This document shows, piece by piece, positions 53,237-61,752 of a stretch of DNA of 64,000 nucleotides. Origin of the DNA: Bradyrhizobium sp. 164 (lineage in GTDB: Bacteria > Pseudomonadota > Alphaproteobacteria > Rhizobiales > Xanthobacteraceae); contig NZ_JADPKA010000018.1 of assembly GCF_023073715.1 (NCBI RefSeq), positions 1-64,000 on the forward strand, given 5' to 3'. The position numbers and the translations under genes are program-made. Under the pieces are notes generated by a model, which was given only the letters and a program-made list of their open reading frames with translations, ran no database searches and was not told where the DNA came from. Positions within the stretch are counted from its first letter, which is position 1; every line of letters begins with the position of its first letter.

Positions 53237-53374
53237 TCCTTCTCCCCTTGTGGGAGAAGGTGGCGCGAAGCGCCGGATGAGGGGTTCTCTCAACTCGAAA
53301 GGGAGTTCGTGAGGAGACAACCCCTCACCCGGCTCCGCTTTGCGAAGCCACCCTCTCCCACAAGGGGAGAGGGT
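53237..53374. repeat. Palindromic element with CTTCTCCCCTTGTGGGAGAAGG arms
   Basis: CTTCTCCCCTTGTGGGAGAAGG and CCACCCTCTCCCACAAGGGGAGAGGG form the outer arms, with inner TGGCGCGAAGCGCCGGATGAGGGG matching CCCCTCACCCGGCTCCGCTTTGCG. It lies between ndh and the next binding-protein gene. Confidence 0.65.
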
Positions 53375-53396
53375 GCAGCAGCGCGCGCAGCTCCAC

Positions 53397-54608
53397 CTAC
53401 TTCACCAACTCACACCCGCCCTCCGCCAGCGGGCGGAACGCCTGGTCCGCGGGAATCGTCGAGACCAGCTTGTAATAGTCGTAGGGGTATTTCGACTCCT
53501 CGGGCTTCTTCACCTCGAACAGGTACATTGGGTGCACGACCCGGCCATCCTGACGAATCGTGGTGTCGCCGAACAGCTTGTCCTTGTCCCTGAACTTCTT
53601 CATCTCGGGCACGACGTTCTTGGCATTATCGCTGCCCGTGGCGGCGACGGCGTTGAGATAGGCGAGCGTGGAGGCGTAGACGCCGGCCTGATTGCCGCTT
53701 GGCATCTTGCCGTTCATGCCGGGCCGCGCGGCGAAGCGCTTGGCGAAAGCGCGCGTGTCGTCGTTCATGTCCCAGTAGAAGGCTTCCATCAGCTGGAGCC
53801 CTTGCGCGACCTTGATGCCCATGCCGTGGACGTCGTTGATGAAGAGCAGGAAGGCAACCAGCTTCTGGCCGCTCTGCTGGATGCCGAATTCGGCGGCCTG
53901 CTTCACTGCGTTGATGGTATCTCCGCCGGCATTGGCGAGGCCGATAACCTGCGCTTTCGAGCTTTGCGCCTGCAACAGGAAGGACGCGAAATCGGAGGTC
54001 CCGAGCGGATGCTTGGACGAACCCACCACCTTGCCGCCATGCGCCTCGATGTATTTCTGTGCCTCAGCCTCGATTCCCTTGCCGAGCGCGTAGTCGACCG
54101 TGAGGAAATACCACTCCTTGCCGCCACGCGACATCATCGCGGCCGCCGTGGTGTTACCGGTCGCCCAGGCGTCGTTGACCCATTGAATGGTGTTGGGCGA
54201 GCAGGCCTTGCCGGTGAGATCGGAGCTTGCCGTCGAGGACGCCAGGAACGTCATGCGGCTATCGCGCAAGAGCGAGTTGATGGAGAGGCCGACCGCCGAG
54301 TTCGGCACGTCGACGATGGCATCAACGCCTTCGACGTCGAGCCATTTGCGCGCGATGGCGCGGCCGACATCGGCCTTGTTCTGATGGTCGGCATAGACGA
54401 TCTCGACCTTGATGCCCTTGCCGCCACCGTTGAAATCCTCGGCCGCCATGCGCGCGGCCTCGACTGAGCCCATGCCGTTGGTGTCCTGGAAGATGCCGGA
54501 GATGTCGTTGAGCACGCCGACGCGCACGACATTGTCGGATATCTCGGCGCTTGCCGCGCCGACCATCAGGCTCGCAGCCAGTGCGAGCGTCCACTTCAGA
54601 TGCTTCAT
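53397..54608 (-). CDS. Periplasmic binding protein of the CYP199A operon
   Basis: From MKHLKWTLALAASLMVGAASAE (403 residues) it has a signal peptide and a HAAT-type binding fold, with VVRVGVLNDISGIFQDTNGMGSVEAARMAAEDFNGGG. It is the third gene of P450-ferredoxin-binding protein on the minus strand (58 bases after the ferredoxin), so it probably binds the P450 substrate or product, such as a methoxylated benzoate. No permease or ATPase is adjacent. Confidence 0.82.
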   Translation of the reverse strand: MKHLKWTLALAASLMVGAASAEISDNVVRVGVLNDISGIFQDTNGMGSVEAARMAAEDFNGGGKGIKVEIVYADHQNKADVGRAIARKWLDVEGVDAIVDVPNSAVGLSINSLLRDSRMTFLASSTASSDLTGKACSPNTIQWVNDAWATGNTTAAAMMSRGGKEWYFLTVDYALGKGIEAEAQKYIEAHGGKVVGSSKHPLGTSDFASFLLQAQSSKAQVIGLANAGGDTINAVKQAAEFGIQQSGQKLVAFLLFINDVHGMGIKVAQGLQLMEAFYWDMNDDTRAFAKRFAARPGMNGKMPSGNQAGVYASTLAYLNAVAATGSDNAKNVVPEMKKFRDKDKLFGDTTIRQDGRVVHPMYLFEVKKPEESKYPYDYYKLVSTIPADQAFRPLAEGGCELVK

Positions 54609-54666
54609 CGTTCCCTCTCCTGTTGAATGTGTTGCCACGCCGACCGTTGCCGGCGCGGCACAGATT

Positions 54667-54990
54667 TCAGACCTGCCGCTCCGGCAGCCTCACGATGAGC
54701 CCGTCGAGCGCGGGCGTGATGTGGATCTGGCAGGACAGCCGACTGTTCGGGAGCCGCTCGCTTGCGGTGCCCTCGAGCAGCGCATCCTCCTCGTCGGCCA
54801 TTGCTGGCAGGCGCGCGAGCCAGCTCTCGTCGACATAGACGTGACAGGTCGCACACATGGCGTTGCCGCCGCATTCGGCCAGAATGCCGTCGACGCCGTG
54901 GCGGGTCGCGGCCTGCATGGCGCTTTCGCCATCGCTGGTCTCGACACGATCAGACCTGCCGTTGGGATGGATGAAAGTGATGGCGGGCAT
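54667..54990 (-). CDS. [2Fe-2S] ferredoxin (palustrisredoxin type)
   Basis: The 107-residue ferredoxin has the four cluster ligands Cys40, Cys46, Cys49 and Cys87 in the spacing C-x5-C-x2-C-x37-C (AECGGNAMCATCHVY.. and LSCQIHIT). It belongs with the adrenodoxin/putidaredoxin group that feeds P450s. It starts 11 bases after the P450 gene stop, so the pair is co-transcribed. A NAD(P)H-ferredoxin reductase is not in this window. Confidence 0.93.
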   Translation of the reverse strand: MPAITFIHPNGRSDRVETSDGESAMQAATRHGVDGILAECGGNAMCATCHVYVDESWLARLPAMADEEDALLEGTASERLPNSRLSCQIHITPALDGLIVRLPERQV

Positions 54991-55001
54991 GAAGCTCCTC
55001 G

Positions 55002-56222
55002 TCAGGCCGGGGTGATGGTGACAGGCAGGCTGTCGAGCCCGCGCAGCGTGTTGTTGAAGCGGCGCTTCGGCTCACCCGCGATCTCGATTTTCGCGATACG
55101 GCGCGCCAGAGCCGTCAGCATCACCTCGCCTTCGAGGCGGGCGACGAGCTGACCGACGCACATATGGATGCCGGAGCCGAACCCGACATGGCCCGAGGTG
55201 CGGCGGGTGATGTCGTAGCTGTCGGGCTTGTCCCAGCGCCGCGGATCGCGGTTGGCGGCGGCGAGGAACATCAGCACCTTCTCACCTTCGCCGATCTTCG
55301 CGCCGGACAGCTCGACCTCCCGCGTGGTGGTGCGGAAGAAGGTCTGCACCGGGCTTTCGAACCGCACGGCCTCCTCGAAAGCGCCACGCGCGAGCGAGAG
55401 ATCCTCGCGCAGGCGCTGCCATTGATCCGGGAAGCGCGCGAGGCAATAGACCGCGGCGCCGATGCCGTTGACAGTGGTGTCGAGGCCGGCCGACAGCAGC
55501 GAGCGCACCAGCAGCGGCGCTTCGGTCGCGGTGATCTCGCCGTCATCGACGCGGTCATGAATGCAGGCGCCGAATCCGCCGGGTGCCAGATTCTCGCGCT
55601 GGCACTGCTCGGCGACATAAGCCTGATGCGGCGCCGAACGTTCGATCGCCTCCTGGCGCAACTGGTTGGGCGGGCCGAAGGCGTTGAACACGACGCTCGC
55701 ATAGGGAATCAAATGCTCGCGGCCTTCCGGCTTAAGCCCGAGCGCATCCGGAAAAATCGAGAGTGGATAGGCCTCGGCAAGATCCGCGATCGCATCGAAG
55801 CTGCGCTTCTCCAGCAGCGCATCGACCCGCACCTCGGCCGCTGCGGCAAAGCGGTCGCGCACCTGCTTCATCACGGTGGGGGAAAGCACCTTTGACAGCA
55901 CGGCGCGGGTGCGGGTGTGCGCGGGCGGATCGGCCTCCAGGATCAGGCTCGGCGGCCGCCACGGCGTCTCCTTCTTGAAATCACTGAGGCCGACACCGCG
56001 GCTGGAGCAGAAGGTCGCCGGATCATTCAGCACGGCATGGACCTCGGCATAGCGCGCCACACCGTACACGCTCCATTTGTCGAGATAGACGACCGGGCCC
56101 GCCTCCCGCAGCAGTTCATGCGTGGGGTAGGGATCGGCAAAAAAACTCATCGCGAAGGGATCGACGTCGAGATGCGGCACGGCCGCGACGTCAGTTGCTA
56201 CAGGGGAGCCGGATGCGGTCAT
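55002..56222 (-). CDS. Cytochrome P450 of the CYP199A type
   Basis: The 406-residue P450 follows my memory of CYP199A2/A4 from Rhodopseudomonas closely (AGPVVYLDKWxVYGVARYAEVHAVLND, ETPWRPPSLILEADPPAHTR). The heme-binding loop is FGSGIHMCVGQL with Cys355, the I-helix has SAGLDTT, and the ExxR pair is in FEEAVRFESPVQTFFR. CYP199A enzymes O-demethylate 4-methoxybenzoate and oxidise related para-substituted aromatic acids. The neighbouring ferredoxin is the electron donor, and the MarR gene is divergent with a 53-base gap. Confidence 0.93.
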   Translation of the reverse strand: MTASGSPVATDVAAVPHLDVDPFAMSFFADPYPTHELLREAGPVVYLDKWSVYGVARYAEVHAVLNDPATFCSSRGVGLSDFKKETPWRPPSLILEADPPAHTRTRAVLSKVLSPTVMKQVRDRFAAAAEVRVDALLEKRSFDAIADLAEAYPLSIFPDALGLKPEGREHLIPYASVVFNAFGPPNQLRQEAIERSAPHQAYVAEQCQRENLAPGGFGACIHDRVDDGEITATEAPLLVRSLLSAGLDTTVNGIGAAVYCLARFPDQWQRLREDLSLARGAFEEAVRFESPVQTFFRTTTREVELSGAKIGEGEKVLMFLAAANRDPRRWDKPDSYDITRRTSGHVGFGSGIHMCVGQLVARLEGEVMLTALARRIAKIEIAGEPKRRFNNTLRGLDSLPVTITPA

Positions 56223-56251
56223 GGAAGACCTCTCTCATTTTGATCTTGTGA

Positions 56252-56270
56252 AAGGGCGGCGCTTACCCTT
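56252..56270. promoter_or_regulatory. Possible MarR site between P450 and MarR genes
   Basis: AAGGG-N9-CCCTT forms a small inverted repeat in the 53-base divergent space. It overlaps the likely leader of both genes. The short arms make this only a candidate. Confidence 0.35.
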
Positions 56271-56275
56271 AGGTC

Positions 56276-56812
56276 ATGGGACAAGCCGCGACTCAGAACC
56301 CCGATATGCCGCCGTCCTTGACCAGAGCCCGCCAAAAGCCTGCGCCCGCCGAATTCGGGCCGACGCTCGATCTCGACCGTTACGTCCCGGCCTTCATCAC
56401 CTTCATCGCCAACAAGCTCTCGAACAGCGCGACCTCGTTCTATCAGCGGCAGTTCGGCGTCAACGTCACGGAATGGCGGATCATGTCGCTGCTGGCGATC
56501 GAGCCCGGCATTCCGGCGTCGCGCATCTGCCACGTCATCGGCTTCGACAAGGGCCCGGTGAGCCGGACGCTCGCGGGGCTCGAAAAGCGCGGGCTGGTGT
56601 CGATCCGCACCGACCCGAACGATGGCCGCACCCATTCGATCTCGCTCACGGCGAAGGGCCGCGCCACCCACGACAAGGTGATCGTCGCGGCGCTCGAACG
56701 CGAGCGGCGCCTCCTGTCCTGCCTCAGCAAGGACGAGCGCGAGGTGCTGATCGACCTGCTCCGTCGGCTGCACGAAAATCTCGGCGCGGTGACCGGCAGC
56801 ACTGAGCCCTGA
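56276..56812 (+). CDS. MarR-family regulator of the CYP199A operon
   Basis: The 178-residue protein has a MarR winged helix (about 65-130) in VTEWRIMSLLAIEPGIPASRICHVIGFDKGPVSRTLAGLEKRGLVSIRTDPNDGRTHSISLTAKG, with the acidic beta-wing DPNDGR. An N-terminal extension of about 35 residues is disordered. It faces the P450 gene divergently with 53 bases between, so it probably represses that operon until an aromatic acid binds. Confidence 0.88.
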   Translation: MGQAATQNPDMPPSLTRARQKPAPAEFGPTLDLDRYVPAFITFIANKLSNSATSFYQRQFGVNVTEWRIMSLLAIEPGIPASRICHVIGFDKGPVSRTLAGLEKRGLVSIRTDPNDGRTHSISLTAKGRATHDKVIVAALERERRLLSCLSKDEREVLIDLLRRLHENLGAVTGSTEP

Positions 56813-57156
56813 CAGATCGCGCGCGAGCTGTCTGCTCCTCTCCTGCCCAGGCATACGCCGGCACCTGCCGACGGTGCCATTCCTGCCGCGCATGGTGTTC
56901 CTCCGAAGCGGATGCGGCGGTTGCCCCGCCGTCCTCCCTGCCGGAAACGGTTCGCATAAATTAGTTGCTTGGGCAACAAAAAGAATTGGCAAGATATTGC
57001 GACAGAATGACTGGCCTATTGGCCAAGCCGTTTAGTCGGATTTCGCCGGAAGTCCTTCCACGGGGACAGTCTGATTTGCTTCGTCGCAAGGGTCCCTCTG
57101 CACAGCAACGACGACGTGGAAAGAGCGTGCCTGACTTCGTCTCGACCAGCAGATAG
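56813..57156. other. Convergent intergenic region with an operator-like palindrome
   Basis: This 344-base region lies between the stops of the MarR gene (plus) and the feruloyl-CoA synthase gene (minus). It contains GTTGC-TTGG-GCAAC at 56964-56977 in an AT-richer tract, and, on the minus strand, a good GGAGG (56900-56904) before ATG at 56893. The frame from that ATG runs antisense to MarR and is not gene-like. A 63-codon frame at 56965-57156 is not convincing either. The region may be a relic. Confidence 0.5.
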
Positions 57157-59007
57157 CTACAAGCCAACCCACTCGCTCGACGCATCATCATTCAGCCGCG
57201 CCACCGCATCGGCACGACGCGTCAGCACGGCGCGCTGGTTGATGTAGCCCTTGTCGGTGATCTCGCCGCCGTCGACCGAGGCCGGCTCGGCGAGCAGCAG
57301 CGCGCGCGTGGCATGGCCGGAGGAGTTGCTGCTCTGCTGTTTCAGCCGCGTCAGAGCCTGCGCGATCGCGGTCCTGACCTTATCATGCGCCAGCACGTCG
57401 TTCACAGCCGCCGTGTCGCCCAGCCCGGCATGGGCGCGGCAGGCAGCAATATTCGGAAACACCAGGAAGCGCACCTCGTCGCCGCCATGGCCGGTAACGA
57501 CGATATCCTGCGCGAGCGGCGCCAATGCGGCGATGCCGGCGACACGCAAGGTGCCGACACTGACCCAAGTTCCGGAATTGAGCTTGAAATCTTCCGCGAC
57601 GCGCCCATCGAAGAACAAGCCGCGCTCAGGCCGCTTCGCATCGGCAAACTTTACGGCATCGCCGATGAGATAGAAGCCTTCGTCGTCGAACGCCTGCTTC
57701 GTCAGCTCCGGCGCCTTCCAATAGCCCGGCGTGACGTTGGGGCCGCGCACGCGAACTTCCAGCTTGTCGCCGGCGGCGACGAGCTTGAGCTCGGTGCCGG
57801 GAATCGGCACGCCGATATTGCCCGAGCGTTCTGCGAGGAAATGGCAATCGGTCGCGAGCGGGGACGTCTCGGTCGAGCCCCAGGCCGAGACCATCGGCAA
57901 CGCATGGCCGACGGTCTTGATCGAGAGATCTTCGAGTGCATCCCAGATATTCTGCGGCAGCGCCGCGCCGGCATAGAAAGCGAATTTCACCTCGCCGAAG
58001 AAGCGGCGGCGCAGCTCCTCGTCGCCGCGCAGTGCCGCGGTCAGCATGTCGAAGCCGCGCGGCACGTTGAAATAGACCGTCGGCATCACGCTTCGTAGAT
58101 TGGCGAGGGACGTCGCAAACAGACCCGGCGCGGGCTTGCCGCCGTCGATATAGAGCGAGCCGCCGTTGCGCAGCACGAGGTTGAAATTGTGGTTGGCGCC
58201 GAAGGTGTGGCTCCAGGGCAGCCAATCGAGGATCACGAGATCGCCGCGGCCCGGTTCGAGAAACGTCCAGGTCTGCGCCTTGGCCTGTTGGCTCGAGGTC
58301 AGCATTCGCTGGGTGTTGATGACCGCCTTGGGCGTACCGGTCGAGCCCGAGGTGAACAGGAATTTCGCGATCGTATCCGGCGTCACCGCGGCGAAGGCTC
58401 TGGCGACGTCGAGCGTCTCTACGGTCTCCGCAATGGAGCGGAACGACAGCGCATCGGCGTCGTCGGCATGGCCGCTGATGATCTGCGCCGTGTGCAACGG
58501 CCTGATCGCGGCCAGCGCCGCCGCAAATGGCTTGGTTGCGGAGACATAGATCGCGCCCGGCGCGAGCAGCGCGATCATGCTCCTGAGCTTGTCGAAATCT
58601 TTCGACACCAGCGAATAGGCGGATGAAACGGCCGCTGAGGGCACGCCGACATGCTGCGCGGCGAGCGCGAGCAGCGCGTGATCGATGCTGTTGTCGGAGA
58701 GAATAGCGAGCGGTCGCTCGGCACTGAGGCCCTGCGCCAGGATCCAGGACGCGGCCGCCCGCACCTGCCGCAGCGCCTGCGCATAGGTGGCGGTAGTCCA
58801 AGGCGCATCGGCACTGCCGCGCTCGGCGAGGAAGATCGTATCGGATGTTTGCCGCGCCCATTGCTCCAGCCAGTCGCCGGTGCAGCGCGCGCTCGCGCCA
58901 AGTGGCTCGGGCGAGCGCAGCACGATGCTGCCGTCGGCGCGATGCTCTGCGACCGTCCTTGGCGTTGCGAACAGGCTTGCAGCGTCACCGCGTGGGGCGG
59001 TCGTCAT
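57157..59007 (-). CDS. fcs: Feruloyl-CoA synthase
   Basis: The 616-residue adenylate-forming enzyme starts at 59007 (MTTAPRGDAASLFATPRTV) after AGGAGGAAACCCC. It has TSGSTGTPKAVINTQRM (AMP/P-loop), the WLPWSHTFGANHNF motif, YAGAALPQNIWDALE, AWGSTETSPLATDCH and FFDGRVAEDFKLNSGTWVSVG, all features of the feruloyl/hydroxycinnamoyl-CoA synthase branch. It would activate ferulate, p-coumarate or a related acid. The hydratase/lyase and vanillin dehydrogenase genes that usually follow are not in the window. Confidence 0.87.
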   Translation of the reverse strand: MTTAPRGDAASLFATPRTVAEHRADGSIVLRSPEPLGASARCTGDWLEQWARQTSDTIFLAERGSADAPWTTATYAQALRQVRAAASWILAQGLSAERPLAILSDNSIDHALLALAAQHVGVPSAAVSSAYSLVSKDFDKLRSMIALLAPGAIYVSATKPFAAALAAIRPLHTAQIISGHADDADALSFRSIAETVETLDVARAFAAVTPDTIAKFLFTSGSTGTPKAVINTQRMLTSSQQAKAQTWTFLEPGRGDLVILDWLPWSHTFGANHNFNLVLRNGGSLYIDGGKPAPGLFATSLANLRSVMPTVYFNVPRGFDMLTAALRGDEELRRRFFGEVKFAFYAGAALPQNIWDALEDLSIKTVGHALPMVSAWGSTETSPLATDCHFLAERSGNIGVPIPGTELKLVAAGDKLEVRVRGPNVTPGYWKAPELTKQAFDDEGFYLIGDAVKFADAKRPERGLFFDGRVAEDFKLNSGTWVSVGTLRVAGIAALAPLAQDIVVTGHGGDEVRFLVFPNIAACRAHAGLGDTAAVNDVLAHDKVRTAIAQALTRLKQQSSNSSGHATRALLLAEPASVDGGEITDKGYINQRAVLTRRADAVARLNDDASSEWVGL

Positions 59008-59086
59008 GGGGTTTCCTCCTCCGCCCGGATTCGGGATCGGCTGCCGCCTCGTTCCGGGCTGCTTGGCCACAATGTTGGGCGGGACA

Positions 59087-59107
59087 ATTGTTGTCGTCAA
59101 CAACAAT
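59087..59107. promoter_or_regulatory. MarR operator between fcs and its MarR gene
   Basis: ATTGTTGT (59087-59094) and ACAACAAT (59100-59107) are perfect reverse complements around CGTCA. The site lies 80 bases upstream of fcs and 51 bases upstream of the MarR start, where a MarR repressor could control both genes. Confidence 0.8.
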
Positions 59108-59157
59108 CTTTCGCGCCGCCCGTCGAGGCGCTAAGGTCGCGCCGAGGGAGACACGAT

Positions 59158-59652
59158 GTGACAAGCAGCGCAGCCCAGACGTCCCCACGCAAACGCGCCG
59201 GCAACGGCGCAGTGCAGCGGAGTGACTCCGACGAGGTCGGCCTCGATGCGTTAGTCGGGCATGCCGGCTACGCGGTGCGGCGCCTCCAGATATGGATCTT
59301 TCAGGACTTCATCAGGACGCTCGGTGAGGTCGACATCAGGCCGACGCAATATTCGGTGCTGACGGTGATCGGTGCCAATCCGGGCCTGTCGCAGATGGCG
59401 GTAGCCAAGCGCCTCGGCATCGAGCGCGCGCGGCTGGTGCATCTGCTCGACAGCCTCGAACGGCGCAGATATGTGAAGCGGGTCAAGTCGAAGACGGACC
59501 GGCGCTCGCACGCGTTGCACCTCACGGCGCAGGGCGCGACGGCACTGGCCAAGTTCAAACGACTTGCCGCGGAGCATGAGCGGCATGTCGAGGCGAAGAT
59601 CGGAAGGGAGAACCGGCAACACCTGCTTCGGATTCTCGCCGACTTCACGTGA
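59158..59652 (+). CDS. MarR-family regulator of fcs (CouR/FerR-like)
   Basis: The GTG start at 59158, seven bases after GGGAG, gives a 164-residue protein. It has a MarR winged helix (about 60-125): IRPTQYSVLTVIGANPGLSQMAVAKRLGIERARLVHLLDSLERRRYVKRVKSKTDRRSHALHLTAQG. It is divergent from fcs with a palindrome between, so it is likely to be released by a hydroxycinnamoyl-CoA, as in CouR/FerR types. The inducer is inferred. Confidence 0.88.
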   Translation: MTSSAAQTSPRKRAGNGAVQRSDSDEVGLDALVGHAGYAVRRLQIWIFQDFIRTLGEVDIRPTQYSVLTVIGANPGLSQMAVAKRLGIERARLVHLLDSLERRRYVKRVKSKTDRRSHALHLTAQGATALAKFKRLAAEHERHVEAKIGRENRQHLLRILADFT

Positions 59653-59780
59653 CCCCGGCTGCTCATAATTTAAGCAGATGCCCCCTAACCAAGCGCGTGC
59701 GCTCGACCCCCAGCTCGCTGCAAAGCCCTGATATCACGATATTATCCTGGGTATTTGCCCAACCTCGATGCTGTACACAA

Positions 59781-59796
59781 TGGCACATCGCTTGCT
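59781..59796 (+). promoter_or_regulatory. Sigma-54 (-24/-12) promoter of the allophanate hydrolase gene
   Basis: TGGCACATCGCTTGCT has the invariant GG (59782-59783) and GC (59794-59795) with ten bases between, close to the consensus TGGCAC-N5-TTGC. It lies 38 bases upstream of the start codon. NtrC-type nitrogen control is implied, but I found no clear NtrC site. Confidence 0.8.
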
Positions 59797-59833
59797 TCGA
59801 GCCGGGTGAACCAGTTGCCGGAGTTTTGTCGTC

Positions 59834-61639
59834 ATGGGGGCTGAGCAGCCTGAAACGATCGCCGCGATTGTGGCCGCGCATCGCGCGGGCACGCTGACGC
59901 CGGCGCAGACGGTCGCACGGACCTACCAGCGCATTCGCGACCACAACGATCCTGCGGTCTTCATCAGCCTGCGCGACGAGAAGGACGCGATCGCGGAGGC
60001 CGAGAGACTTGCCACGAAGGATGCCGCGAGCCTGCCGCTCTATGGCGTGCCGGTTGCGGTGAAGGACAATATCGACGCGCTGGGATTTCCGACCACCGCG
60101 GCCTGTCCGGCCTTCGCCTATACGCCAACGCGCGACTCCAGCGCCGTGGAGCGCCTGCGCGCTGCGGGCGCCATTATCATCGGCAAGACCAATCTCGATC
60201 AGTTCGCGACCGGCCTGGTCGGCGTGCGCTCGCCCTACGGCATTCCCAAAAATTCGATCCATGAGGATCTCATTCCCGGCGGATCGAGTTCGGGCTCGGC
60301 AGTCGCCGTCGGCGCCGGGCTCGTGCCGCTCTCACTCGGTACCGACACTGCCGGCAGCGGCCGCGTGCCGGCGATGCTCAACAACATCGTCGGGCTGAAG
60401 CCGAGCCTCGGCATGATCTCGACCGCAGGTCTCGTGCCCGCCTGCCGCACGTTGGACTGCATCTCGGTGTTCGCACTGACAGTCGATGACGCCGCGCTGG
60501 CGCTCTCCGTGATGGCCGGCCCGGATCAGGCCGACCCGTTCTCGCGCGACCGGCCGCTTCAGCAGCTCACGCCGTTCCCGGCGAATTTGCGCCTCGGCGT
60601 GCCACGCAACGGGCAGTTGATCTTCTTCGGCGACAAGACGGCGGAAGCCGCCTACGGCGATGCGCTGAAACGCTGGAGCGCGCTTGGCGCGGATCTCGTC
60701 GAGTTCGACCTCGAGCCATTCTACGAGACGGCGCGGCTGCTCTATGAGGGCCCGTGGGTCGCCGAGCGCTACCTCGTGATCAAGGATCTGCTCGCGTCCG
60801 CACCCGATGCGATCCACCCCGTGACGCGCGAGATCACGGCGGCCGGCGCGCGGTTGACGGCCGCCGAGACCTTCTGCGCGCTCTATCGCCTGCAGGGCCT
60901 GCGCAAGATCGCCGAGCGCACATTTGCGAACATCGACGCGCTGGTGCTGCCGACCGCGCCGAGCGCCTATACGACCGCGGAGGTGCTAGCCAATCCAATC
61001 GAGCTCAACAGCCGGCTCGGTACCTACACCAACTTTGTCAATCTGCTCGACCTCTGCGGCCTTGCCGTGCCGGCGTCGATGCGCGCCGACGGCATTCCGT
61101 TCGGCATTACGCTGCTCGCCCCCGCAGGGTGCGATGCGTTGCTCGCCAGCATCGGCCGTGTGTTCCATGCGGATACGCAGCTGGGTCTCGGCGCAAAGAA
61201 CGTGGCGCAAGCACCGCTCGCGCCGCTGCCCGCAAGCAGCGGCGAGGAGATTCCGATCGCAGTCGTCGGCGCCCATCTCTCCGGCATGGCGCTGAATGGC
61301 GAGCTCAAGGCGCTGAACGGACGCCTGATCGAAGCGACCAAGACCGCGCCGGACTACAAGCTCTATGCACTCAAGACGACGCCGCCCAAGCCGGGCATGC
61401 TGCGCGTCGAAGCCGGCAAGGGCGCCGCAATCGAGCTGGAGATCTGGTCCCTGTCGTCGTCTGCCTTCGGCAAGTTCGTCAATGCGATTCCTTCGCCGAT
61501 GGCGATCGGCACGATAAGGCTTACTGACGGCCGCAGTGTGAAAGGGTTTCTCGTCGAGCCGGAGGCGTTGCCCGATGCACGCGACATCACGGCGTATGGC
61601 GGCTGGCGGAAGTATATGGCGGAAGCCGCGACGACGTAG
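59834..61639 (+). CDS. atzF: Allophanate hydrolase
   Basis: The 601-residue amidase splits allophanate into ammonia and CO2. The amidase-signature triad is present: Lys77 in VAVKDNID, the cis-Ser in PGGSSSGSA (150-155), and nucleophile Ser175 in GTDTAGSGRVPA. The C-terminal domain (about 450-600, with GAHLSGMALNGELKALNGRLI) is the typical AtzF/DUR1,2-type second domain. No urea carboxylase gene is beside it, which suggests that allophanate comes from another route, such as the AtzE pathway encoded nearby. The sigma-54 promoter places it under nitrogen control. Confidence 0.93.
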   Translation: MGAEQPETIAAIVAAHRAGTLTPAQTVARTYQRIRDHNDPAVFISLRDEKDAIAEAERLATKDAASLPLYGVPVAVKDNIDALGFPTTAACPAFAYTPTRDSSAVERLRAAGAIIIGKTNLDQFATGLVGVRSPYGIPKNSIHEDLIPGGSSSGSAVAVGAGLVPLSLGTDTAGSGRVPAMLNNIVGLKPSLGMISTAGLVPACRTLDCISVFALTVDDAALALSVMAGPDQADPFSRDRPLQQLTPFPANLRLGVPRNGQLIFFGDKTAEAAYGDALKRWSALGADLVEFDLEPFYETARLLYEGPWVAERYLVIKDLLASAPDAIHPVTREITAAGARLTAAETFCALYRLQGLRKIAERTFANIDALVLPTAPSAYTTAEVLANPIELNSRLGTYTNFVNLLDLCGLAVPASMRADGIPFGITLLAPAGCDALLASIGRVFHADTQLGLGAKNVAQAPLAPLPASSGEEIPIAVVGAHLSGMALNGELKALNGRLIEATKTAPDYKLYALKTTPPKPGMLRVEAGKGAAIELEIWSLSSSAFGKFVNAIPSPMAIGTIRLTDGRSVKGFLVEPEALPDARDITAYGGWRKYMAEAATT

Positions 61640-61640
61640 G

Positions 61641-61738
61641 TGCGGTAGGGTGGGTAAAGCGAAGCGTGCCCACCATCCAACATCATTGCGGATGGATGGT
61701 GGGCACGGTGCTTCGCACCTTTTGCCCACCCTACCGCA
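61641..61738. repeat. Long palindromic element between atzF and gntR
   Basis: TGCGGTAGGGTGGGTAAA and TTTGCCCACCCTACCGCA are the outer arms, with inner CGAAGCGTGCCCACCATCC matching GGATGGTGGGCACGGTGCTTCG. It lies between convergent genes and may act as a bidirectional terminator. Confidence 0.7.
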
Positions 61739-61752
61739 CCGAGCGAGTCGCC

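Noticed and set aside
56219..56992. Long minus-strand frame with a good GGAGG-ATG at 56893
   Set aside because: The frame runs antisense through the MarR gene, with the Arg/Asp-rich make-up typical of GC-rich antisense frames, and has no family features.
56965..57156. 63-codon plus-strand frame in the convergent intergenic region
   Set aside because: It has a TTG start, no ribosome-binding site and no recognised features; chance is more likely.
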